From JANWYT01 sp034432435 (GTDB lineage: Bacteria > Chloroflexota > Anaerolineae > Aggregatilineales > Phototrophicaceae), in NCBI GenBank assembly GCA_034432435.1, contig DAOUBS010000074.1, forward strand, positions 1 through 12,995: DNA of 12,995 nt, read 5' to 3'. The notes below the pieces were generated by a model that saw only the letters and a program-made list of their open reading frames with translations, had not been told where the DNA came from and did not search any database. The translations under genes and the position numbers were made by a program. This document shows, in pieces, positions 7,680-12,995 of the stretch (the first letter of the stretch is position 1; each line of letters starts with the position of its first letter).

Positions 7680-8345
7680 ATGCCGCTAGACGCAGTTATC
7701 TTTGACATGGACGGGGTGCTGGTAGACAGCGAAGTGTACTGGTTTCAAGCGCGCGTGGCGTTTGCCGCAGACCGGGGCAAAGCGTGGACAGACGACGACC
7801 AGCGCGCAGCGATGGGGCGCGCTACAGTCGAGTGGGCGGCGGTGATGAAGGAACGAATGCACCTTGATGAGAGCCTTGAGGCGATCATCGACGAGATGCT
7901 AGCGCGCATGAAGGCGCTCTACTCGCAGCGGCTGCCACTGCGCCCGGGGGCGCTGGAGGCGGCGCGCTTGGCTGCCAGCCTTACGCGCTGCGGGTTAGCC
8001 TCTGGCTCGCCGACAGCGCTCATCCAGCACGTGATACAGGTCAGCGGGCTAGATGCCGTGTTCGAGGAGGTCGTCTATGGCGACAACATCCCGAACGGCA
8101 AGCCTGCCCCCGATATTTACATCGAGGCGCTGCGGCGCTTTCACGCGCGCCCGTCACACTCGCTTGGCGTGGAGGACTCTGCCGCGGGAATCCGCGCGCT
8201 GAAGGCAGCAGGGATGATCGCGTTGGCTGCGCCCTCGCCCGATTTTCCGCTCGCACCGGAGGTGGCGGCGCTGGCCGACGCACAGATCAGCACACTCGAA
8301 GACTTCACCGCAGCGCTGCTGGATCGGCTGACGCCGCACATGTAA
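7680..8345 (+). CDS. HAD-family sugar phosphatase / beta-phosphoglucomutase-like protein
   Basis: This 221-residue haloacid-dehalogenase-fold enzyme (subfamily IA) shows all four motifs. Motif I is DMDGVLVDSE with nucleophile Asp9 and acid/base Asp11, motif II is the SGSP serine region, motif III is the lysine in NGKPAPDIY, and motif IV is GVEDSAAGIRALKAAGM. The helical cap inserted after motif I is of the beta-phosphoglucomutase/phosphatase kind. AAAGGA (7668-7673) is the ribosome site. It is the last gene of the operon, 22 bp after the second kinase, and ends 21 bp before the convergent rhamnose isomerase. It could dephosphorylate a sugar phosphate to relieve accumulation, or isomerise a sugar-1-phosphate; sequence alone does not separate these. 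Confidence 0.88.
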   Translation: MPLDAVIFDMDGVLVDSEVYWFQARVAFAADRGKAWTDDDQRAAMGRATVEWAAVMKERMHLDESLEAIIDEMLARMKALYSQRLPLRPGALEAARLAASLTRCGLASGSPTALIQHVIQVSGLDAVFEEVVYGDNIPNGKPAPDIYIEALRRFHARPSHSLGVEDSAAGIRALKAAGMIALAAPSPDFPLAPEVAALADAQISTLEDFTAALLDRLTPHM

Positions 8346-8366
8346 CATGGCACGCCGTGATGGGTG

Positions 8367-9584
8367 TCAGCCCGGATAGCCGCTGCCGGCGGCGCTGGCC
8401 GAGCCGCGTTCTTTGGCCACGCGAGCGGCGTAGTCGTCGCGTCGGTAGTGGGCCAGCGGGTCGGGGTCGCGCCCCAGCTCTACCCGCACCTGTGCCAGCA
8501 GCGGACGCACATCCGTTTCAAACGCCTGCGCCAGCACCTGCTGCGCTCCCAGCACATCTCCGGCCGTTTGCAGCTCGACTAAGCGATCGTACTGTACAAT
8601 GAGCGCTTTGGCGTAGGCCGTCTGACAGTTCATCACGCTCAGCAGCATCGCCTCCAGCTTGGGTTCGATGTTGTGGCTCTGGTCGATCATGTAGGCGACG
8701 TTGGCGCTGCGTTCGCCCGCGCTGACGAGTTCCACGAAGATCTCAAACAACTCGAGCGGGTTGTTCGTCCCCACGATTAAATCGTCGTCGGCGTAGCGGC
8801 GCGCGTTGAAGTGAAAGCCGCCCAGCCGCCCCTCATCTAGCAAGAAGGCGACGATGTGGGCGATGTTCGTGCCGTGGGCGTGGTGGCCGGTGTCCACGAG
8901 CACCTCAGCTTGTGGCCCCAGCTTAAGCGCGGTGGCGTAGGCCATGCCCCAATCGGCGAGGTCGGTGTGGTAGAAGGCCGGCTCGAAGAACTTGTACTCG
9001 ATCAGCATGCGGCTGTTGGGCGGCAGGTGCTTGTAGACCTCAGCGAGTCCCTGCTCAAGGCGGTGCTTGCGCGCGCGGATGCTGTCCTGCCCGGCGTAGT
9101 TCGTGCCATCCGCGAACCACAAGCTGAGCAAGGTGCTGCCTGTCTGCTGCATGATCTCGCAGCATTCCACCATGTGGGCGATGGCCGCTTCACGCACGGC
9201 GGGGCTGGGGTGGCAGATGCTGCCCAGCTTGTACTGCTCATCTTGAAACACGTTGGGGTTGATGGCCCCCAGCGCGATGCCCTGCTCAGCGGCGTACTGC
9301 TTGAGCGCGCCCCAGTCGTCCACTTTGTCCCACGGGATGTGCAGCGCTACCGACGGGGCGACGCCTGTCAGCTTGTGGATGTAGGCAGCGTCGGCGATCT
9401 TCTCGTAGGCGGTGCGTGCCGCGCCCGGCCACGGGAAGACTTTGAAGCGCGTGCCGCTGTTGCCGTAGCCCCATGAGGGCGTCTCGATGTGCTGCTGCTT
9501 GAGCTTGGCTTTGATCACCTCCACGTCCAACCCCTGCTGCGTCAGACGCTCAGCGAGGGCGTTGTACTGCGCCAGATAGGACAT
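8367..9584 (-). CDS. rhaI: L-rhamnose isomerase, Pseudomonas stutzeri (RhaI) type
   Basis: This 405-residue cytoplasmic TIM-barrel isomerase converts L-rhamnose to L-rhamnulose, the first step of the phosphorylative rhamnose pathway. It resembles the P. stutzeri L-rhamnose isomerase rather than E. coli RhaA. The SLHIPWDK-like segment has His82. The EYKFFEP block gives Glu196 and Lys198, VDTGHHAHGTNI gives Asp231 and His234, GFHFN gives His258, YADDDL gives Asp266 and Asp268, and MIDQSHN gives Asp301. These match, from memory, the two metal sites of the P. stutzeri enzyme with a constant offset. The N terminus is slightly shorter than in that enzyme. A strong GGAGG on the minus strand (9591-9595), 6 nt before the ATG, fixes the start. 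It diverges from the DeoR regulator and converges on the HAD gene. Confidence 0.95.
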   Translation of the reverse strand: MSYLAQYNALAERLTQQGLDVEVIKAKLKQQHIETPSWGYGNSGTRFKVFPWPGAARTAYEKIADAAYIHKLTGVAPSVALHIPWDKVDDWGALKQYAAEQGIALGAINPNVFQDEQYKLGSICHPSPAVREAAIAHMVECCEIMQQTGSTLLSLWFADGTNYAGQDSIRARKHRLEQGLAEVYKHLPPNSRMLIEYKFFEPAFYHTDLADWGMAYATALKLGPQAEVLVDTGHHAHGTNIAHIVAFLLDEGRLGGFHFNARRYADDDLIVGTNNPLELFEIFVELVSAGERSANVAYMIDQSHNIEPKLEAMLLSVMNCQTAYAKALIVQYDRLVELQTAGDVLGAQQVLAQAFETDVRPLLAQVRVELGRDPDPLAHYRRDDYAARVAKERGSASAAGSGYPG

Positions 9585-9637
9585 TAGTCACCTCCGTTGA
9601 TTGAATGAGCGGGTGTGCTTTCTCATCAAGAGTTGAA

Positions 9638-9664
9638 TTGCACAAATCATAATCGGCTTATAAT
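9638..9664 (+). promoter_or_regulatory. Putative sigma70 promoter for the DeoR-family regulator
   Basis: A perfect -10 box TATAAT lies at 9659-9664. The best -35 candidate is TTGCAC (9638-9643) at a short 15-bp spacing; TTGAAT at 9633 would be 20 bp away. Transcription would start near 9671, so the candidate operator at 9691-9707 falls in the early transcribed region, a plausible autorepression site. The -10 is convincing and the -35 is not. Confidence 0.45.
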
Positions 9665-9685
9665 GATGGAAAAAGCACATGTTAT
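9657..9685 (-). promoter_or_regulatory. Putative sigma70 promoter for the rhamnose isomerase gene
   Basis: On the minus strand ATAACA (9680-9685) and TATAAG (9657-9662) are separated by 17 bp, with 4/6 and 5/6 matches to the consensus. Transcription would start near 9650, giving a leader of about 65 nt. The -10 box shares the self-complementary TTATAA with the opposing promoter for the regulator. This is a pattern-based prediction. Confidence 0.45.
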
Positions 9686-9690
9686 TTTTT

Positions 9691-9707
9691 CTTTCGTTAG
9701 TTTTCAT
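9691..9707 (-). promoter_or_regulatory. Candidate DeoR-family operator, rhaI/regulator intergenic copy
   Basis: Read on the minus strand this 17-mer is ATGAAAACTAACGAAAG. It matches the 17-mer at 10586-10602 at 14 positions, and the mismatches are clustered in the centre. It contains two GAAA units 10 bp apart. CGAAA/TTTCG repeats are common in operators of DeoR-family repressors. It lies just upstream of the predicted rhaI -35 and downstream of the predicted regulator start point, so one site could affect both genes. Confidence 0.6.
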
Positions 9708-9723
9708 TTTAACAGGTTGGGAA

Positions 9724-9733
9724 AGCACGTGCT
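9724..9733. repeat. Perfect 10-bp palindrome AGCACGTGCT next to the regulator start
   Basis: AGCACGTGCT reads the same on both strands. It is part of GAAAGCACGTGCTA (9721-9734), which resembles AAAAGCACATGTTA at 9671-9684, 50 bp upstream. The core AAAGCAC also occurs inverted at 9615-9621. Three copies within about 115 bp of intergenic DNA suggest a protein site, but the element is short and could be chance. Confidence 0.35.
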
Positions 9734-9735
9734 AC

Positions 9736-10524
9736 ATGACTGAGCCTCTGTTTATGACCGAGCGGCGGCGCACGATCCTTGAGGCGCTTCGCGAGCAGGG
9801 CCGTGTGTCCGTGAACGAGTTGAGCCAACGTCTGCAAGTGAGCGCGGTGACGATTCGGCAGGATTTGCGCGCGCTGGAAGAAGAGCGGTTGCTAGAGCGC
9901 ACCCATGGTGGGGCGATCATGCCGCGCAAACACCCTGCCGCCCCCGAGCTGACGTTTGACGTGCGGCAGCGCGAACGCCGCGAGGTGAAGGACGCGCTGG
10001 CGCGCGCAGCCGCCCGCCTCATCCAGCCCGGCCACACTGTTGCGCTGGATTCAAGCACGACAATCTTCGCCATGCTGCCCTACATCCGCGAAGTGCCGCG
10101 GCTGATCGTCGTCACCCACAGCCTCGCCATCAGCCAAGCGCTGCTAGACGCGCCGCAGATTCAGGTCATCATGCCGGGCGGCGTGCTGCGCCGTGACAGC
10201 ATCGCGTTGGTCGGCAGCCCGCAAAACCTGCCTGACATCCACATCAACAGCGGCTTCTTCAGCGCGCACGGCATGACGATGGAGACAGGGGCAACCGAGA
10301 GCAGCCAAGAGGAAGCCACCATGAAGCGCGCCCTGATGAGCCGCTGCCTGCGCGTGCACTACCTGCTAGACGATGTGAAGTGGGGGCGAGTGGCCCCCTT
10401 CACGCTGGCCCAGCCAAGCGAAATACACACCCTTTTCACCACCACGCGCCTGCCATGCGAGGCGGTTGAGCATCTGCGACAGCACAACGTTGAGGTGGAA
10501 CAGGTGAGCGTCGAGGGCGTCTAG
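9736..10524 (+). CDS. DeoR-family transcriptional regulator, probable rhamnose repressor
   Basis: From ATG 9736 this is a 262-residue DNA-binding regulator; from ATG 9754 it would be 256. The N-terminal winged helix-turn-helix is classic DeoR: RRRTILEALREQGRVSVNEL, then LQVSAVTIRQDLRALEEERLLERTHGGA. The effector domain has LDSSTTI in place of the usual glycine-containing D-x-G-T-T phosphosugar loop, VVTHSLAISQAL, IMPGGVLRRDSIALVG and DDVKWGRVAPF. An in-frame ATG at 9679 was rejected because the added residues are hydrophobic and unlike DeoR N termini, and because the region holds a candidate operator. Neither remaining start has a clear Shine-Dalgarno. Sitting between rhaI and the rhamnose aldolase gene, it is probably a RhaR-type repressor relieved by a rhamnose-pathway intermediate; the inducer is inferred. 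Confidence 0.88.
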   Translation: MTEPLFMTERRRTILEALREQGRVSVNELSQRLQVSAVTIRQDLRALEEERLLERTHGGAIMPRKHPAAPELTFDVRQRERREVKDALARAAARLIQPGHTVALDSSTTIFAMLPYIREVPRLIVVTHSLAISQALLDAPQIQVIMPGGVLRRDSIALVGSPQNLPDIHINSGFFSAHGMTMETGATESSQEEATMKRALMSRCLRVHYLLDDVKWGRVAPFTLAQPSEIHTLFTTTRLPCEAVEHLRQHNVEVEQVSVEGV

Positions 10525-10552
10525 CTGCCCTTCTGTGACATTCACCACAAAC

Positions 10553-10581
10553 TTGACAAGCCTCTTTGAGCGCGTTATAGT
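10553..10581 (+). promoter_or_regulatory. Near-consensus sigma70 promoter for the rhamnose aldolase/dehydrogenase and kinase genes
   Basis: TTGACA (10553-10558) matches the -35 consensus at 6/6. TATAGT (10576-10581) matches the -10 at 5/6, and the spacing is the ideal 17 bp. Transcription should start near 10588, giving a leader of about 74 nt. The candidate operator at 10586-10602 sits directly on the predicted start point, the expected place for a repressor. This is the best-supported promoter in the window. Confidence 0.78.
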
Positions 10582-10585
10582 CCAT

Positions 10586-10602
10586 ATGAAAGTAAACGAA
10601 AG
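10586..10602 (+). promoter_or_regulatory. Candidate DeoR-family operator, rhamnose aldolase copy
   Basis: ATGAAAGTAAACGAAAG contains the direct repeat GAAAG at 10588-10592 and 10598-10602, exactly one helical turn apart. It shares 14 of 17 positions with the element at 9691-9707 (opposite strand). It overlaps the predicted transcription start, so binding there would block initiation. A weaker related sequence, CCTTCGTTGATTAA at 10636-10649, could be an auxiliary half-site, although it also overlaps the ribosome-binding region. Confidence 0.62.
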
Positions 10603-10661
10603 CAAGCAAAACAACTAGCAGTAAAAAATATTTTGCCTTCGTTGATTAAGGACAACGGTTT

Positions 10662-12725
10662 ATGCCACAAAACCTATGGAACGACGCCGACGCGCAGGCG
10701 CTGCCTGACCTTGATGGATTGGTCTATCGTAGCAACCTACTAGGGCGTGACCGCGCGCTGGTCAACATCTACGGAGGCAACACCTCGGCCAAGCTGATGC
10801 TGACCGATCATATGGGGCGCGAGGTGGAGGTGCTGGCGGTGAAGGCCTCTGGCTCGGACGTGTTAACGATCACTGCGCCGCAATTTGCGCTGTTGCGCAT
10901 GGAGGAAATTCGTCCACTTCAGCGGCGTGAGGCGATGAGCGACGAGGCGATGATTGACTACCTCTCACGCACAGCCTTTGAGCCGGGCCGCCCGCGTCAA
11001 AGCATTGAAACGCTGCTGCATGCTTTCGTGCCGTTCAAACACGTCGATCACACCCACCCAGACGCGGTCATTAGCCTGATGTGCGCCCCCGACCCCGAGG
11101 CTGCCGCCCGCGCCGTCTACGGCGACCGTATGGCCTATGTGCCCTACATCCGCCCCGGCTTCACCCTCAGCAAGTGGATCGGTGAGAAGGTGCAGCAAAA
11201 CCCCACCATTGAGTGCGTGGTGATGGGCAAGCATGGGCTGGTCACGTGGGCGGATGACGCCCGCACTTGTTACGATAACACAATTCGCATCGTCCAAGAG
11301 GCAGAGGACTACATCGCCAAGCAGATGCGTGGCAAGCGCGTGTTCGGCGCGTTAAAGGTTCCCCCGTTGAGCGCTGCCGAACGGCAGGACGTGCTGGCGC
11401 AGGTGCTGCCGACCATCCGCGGGGCGGTCAGCGCGCGGCGGCACGCTGTCCTGCTGACGGACGATGACCCGGCTGTGCTGGACATGGTGGGGAGCGAGAA
11501 GACGCCCACCCTCAGCCAAGAGGGGGTGGCTTGCCCCGATCACCTGGTCCACACCAAGCGGCAGCCGCTGTTCGTTGAGTGGCAGCCCGCCGATGGCGTG
11601 GACGCGCTTAAGGAGCGGCTCAAGGCAGGGATTGCCGACTACGTCGAGCGTTACGCTCAATACTTCGAGGCGAACAAGGAACCCGGCGACGAGATGGGGG
11701 ACCCTGCCCCGCGCGTGATCCTCATCCCCGGCCTCGGCATGGTCAACACGGGCAAGGACAGCGCCAACGCCGACGTAAGCCGCCAACTGTATCATCGCGC
11801 GGTGGCGGTGCTGGGCGGCAGCGAGGCGCTGGGCGGCTTCAACCCGCTCACCCCCAAAGAGGCTTACGACATCGAATACTGGCCGCTGGAGCTGTACAAG
11901 CTGAAGCTCAGGCCGCCGGATGGCGACTTCGCCGGGAAAGTGGTGATGATCACCGGCGCAGCCAGCGGCATCGGGCGGGCGGTGGCGTGGCGGGTGGCCC
12001 GCGACGGCGCGCACGTGGTGGTAGTGGACATCAACGCTGAAGGCGGCGAGAAGGTCGCCGCTGACCTGCGTGCGAAATACGGCTACCGCCGTGCGCACTT
12101 CGTCCGCGCGGACGTCACCAAAGAGGCCGACGTACAGAACGCCTTCCGTGAGGCGATCCTCCACTACGGCGGGCTTGACGTGTTGGTGAACAACGCGGGC
12201 ATCGCGGGCGGCGCGAACGTCGAGGACACGACGCTTGAGATGTGGCAGCGCAACCTAGACATCTTGGCGACGGGTTACTTCTTGTTCGCCCGTGAGGCGG
12301 CGCGCGTGTTCAAGCAGCAGGGCATCGGCGGGAGCATGGTGTTCGTCGCCAGCAAGAACAGCATTGCGCCCGGCAAGGGGGCGGTTGCTTACTCTAGCGC
12401 GAAGGCCGCTGAGCTGCATCTGGCGCGCAGCCTCGCTGACGAGCTGGGCAGCGTGGGCGTGCGCGTGAACAGCGTCTTGCCGGATGCGGTGATTCAGGGC
12501 AGCAGCATCTGGGACAGCGAGTGGAAAGAAGCGCGCGCGCGGCAGTACGGCGTCAAGGTGGAGGAGCTGAACGACTTCTACCGCCAGCGCAACGTGCTGA
12601 AAGTGGAAATCTTGCCGGAGGATGTGGCGGAGGCGATTGCCTTCCTCGCCGGGCCGCGCAGCGCCAAGACGACCGGTGCAGTGTTGACCGTTGACGGCGG
12701 GGTGAGCGCCGCCTATGTGAGGTGA
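10662..12725 (+). CDS. rhaEW: Bifunctional L-rhamnulose-1-phosphate aldolase / L-lactaldehyde dehydrogenase
   Basis: This 687-residue fusion enzyme has an N-terminal class II (zinc) aldolase domain (about 1-400) that cleaves L-rhamnulose-1-phosphate to DHAP and L-lactaldehyde. It shows NIYGGNTSAK, the metal histidines 130 and 132 in VDHTHP, and His191 in GKHGL. The C-terminal SDR domain (about 425-687) oxidises L-lactaldehyde to L-lactate with NAD. It has TGAASGIG from 431, NNAG from 510, a serine in FVASKNS, and the catalytic pair Tyr577/Lys581 in YSSAK. Length and domain order match the YuxG/RhaEW family known from Bacillus and Chloroflexus. AAGGA (10648-10652) is the ribosome site, 9 nt before the ATG. 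Rhamnulokinase follows 5 bp later, and a strong promoter with a candidate operator lies upstream. Confidence 0.95.
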   Translation: MPQNLWNDADAQALPDLDGLVYRSNLLGRDRALVNIYGGNTSAKLMLTDHMGREVEVLAVKASGSDVLTITAPQFALLRMEEIRPLQRREAMSDEAMIDYLSRTAFEPGRPRQSIETLLHAFVPFKHVDHTHPDAVISLMCAPDPEAAARAVYGDRMAYVPYIRPGFTLSKWIGEKVQQNPTIECVVMGKHGLVTWADDARTCYDNTIRIVQEAEDYIAKQMRGKRVFGALKVPPLSAAERQDVLAQVLPTIRGAVSARRHAVLLTDDDPAVLDMVGSEKTPTLSQEGVACPDHLVHTKRQPLFVEWQPADGVDALKERLKAGIADYVERYAQYFEANKEPGDEMGDPAPRVILIPGLGMVNTGKDSANADVSRQLYHRAVAVLGGSEALGGFNPLTPKEAYDIEYWPLELYKLKLRPPDGDFAGKVVMITGAASGIGRAVAWRVARDGAHVVVVDINAEGGEKVAADLRAKYGYRRAHFVRADVTKEADVQNAFREAILHYGGLDVLVNNAGIAGGANVEDTTLEMWQRNLDILATGYFLFAREAARVFKQQGIGGSMVFVASKNSIAPGKGAVAYSSAKAAELHLARSLADELGSVGVRVNSVLPDAVIQGSSIWDSEWKEARARQYGVKVEELNDFYRQRNVLKVEILPEDVAEAIAFLAGPRSAKTTGAVLTVDGGVSAAYVR

Positions 12726-12730
12726 GGCCG

Positions 12731-12995
12731 ATGAACGCGGTGCAAGTGGTGGCGATTGACCTCGGCGCGTCGTCAGGGCGGGTGATTCAGGTGGGCTTTG
12801 ACGGTCAACGCTTAACGCTGAGTGAACTCAACCGTTTCGTCAACACCCCGGTGAGCGCGCACGGGCGGCTCTACTGGGATGTGCTGCGGCTGTGGCACGA
12901 GATCCAAGAAGGCCTCAAGCTGCGCGCCCCGGCCACGCGCTCCATCGGCGTGGACAGTTGGGGCGTGGACTTCGCGTTGTTGGATCGCAGTGGGC
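12731..12995 (+). CDS. rhaB: Rhamnulokinase, N-terminal part (cut by window end)
   Basis: The first 88 codons of a FGGY-family sugar kinase are present; the reading frame is open to the window edge. IDLGASSGRV (residues 9-18) is the phosphate-1 ATP-binding motif in the form characteristic of rhamnulokinases. SIGVDSWGVDFALLD (71-85) is the conserved substrate-side segment, with RLYWDVLRLW between them. The enzyme phosphorylates L-rhamnulose at C1, supplying the substrate of the aldolase encoded 5 bp upstream. GAGG (12724-12727) overlaps the upstream stop and is only 3 nt from the ATG, so translation may depend on coupling. The remaining, larger part of the gene (full length about 480-500 residues) lies outside the window; nothing suggests it is broken. 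Confidence 0.92.
   Translation, partial: MNAVQVVAIDLGASSGRVIQVGFDGQRLTLSELNRFVNTPVSAHGRLYWDVLRLWHEIQEGLKLRAPATRSIGVDSWGVDFALLDRSG

Noticed and set aside
8346..8366. Possible terminator between the convergent HAD and rhaI genes
   Set aside because: The 21-bp gap contains only the short palindrome CACGCCGTG, with no long stem and no T-run on either strand.
8856..9476. 206-codon plus-strand open frame opposite the rhamnose isomerase gene
   Set aside because: The minus-strand gene has all active-site residues and a strong ribosome site. The plus-strand product resembles no known family and is a GC-codon shadow.
9591..9604. CCTCCGTTGATTGA and CCTTCGTTGATTAA (10636-10649), 12/14 identical
   Set aside because: The first copy includes the complement of the rhaI Shine-Dalgarno and the second lies at the ribosome site of the aldolase gene. 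Similarity may be chance, so it is noted only as a possible half-site.
1..12995. Relatively frequent CTAG tetranucleotides (I counted 27 by eye)
   Set aside because: CTAG is strongly depleted in many bacteria, but at this base composition 27 is still below a rough random expectation. It only argues weakly against an enterobacterial origin.

Overview
The window is GC-rich, tightly packed bacterial DNA holding two adjacent carbohydrate-catabolism gene sets and nothing else. No rRNA, tRNA, insertion sequence, phage gene or CRISPR array is visible. A fused rhamnulose-1-phosphate aldolase/lactaldehyde dehydrogenase, a Pseudomonas-type L-rhamnose isomerase, a DeoR-type regulator and Frc/Rbs-type ABC genes fit a Chloroflexota (Anaerolineae-like) bacterium. 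Some Actinobacteria or Bacillota carry similar genes, so the taxonomic guess is inference only.

Region 1 (1-8345, all + strand) reads as one long operon. It starts with a hairpin-containing leader that probably lies downstream of a substrate-binding-protein gene outside the window. Then come a sugar ABC permease, a single-domain sugar ABC ATPase, a PfkB kinase, a DhnA/FbaB-type class I aldolase, a Gfo/Idh/MocA oxidoreductase, a D-lyxose isomerase-like cupin, a LacD/YihT-like class I aldolase, a second PfkB kinase and a HAD phosphatase/phosphoglucomutase-like protein. Genes overlap by ATGA or are separated by at most about 45 bp. Together they supply import, aldose-ketose isomerisation, phosphorylation and aldol cleavage, with two kinase and two aldolase genes. 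The reaction types are clear but the sugar is not: the combination matches no standard pathway I can name with confidence.

Region 2 (8367-12995) is an L-rhamnose locus. The L-rhamnose isomerase gene (- strand) converges on operon 1 with a 21-bp gap and diverges from a DeoR-family regulator. After the regulator, a near-consensus sigma70 promoter drives the bifunctional aldolase/dehydrogenase gene, followed 5 bp later by the start of rhamnulokinase, which is cut by the window edge. The pathway is L-rhamnose -> L-rhamnulose (isomerase) -> L-rhamnulose-1-phosphate (kinase) -> DHAP + L-lactaldehyde (aldolase domain) -> L-lactate (dehydrogenase domain). A 17-bp element, 14/17 identical, occurs in both intergenic regions of this locus and is a good candidate for the regulator's operator. 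I see no copy ahead of operon 1, so the two regions are probably regulated separately.

The longest non-coding stretches are about 150 bp (9585-9735) and 137 bp (10525-10661). Both are described as regulatory regions.
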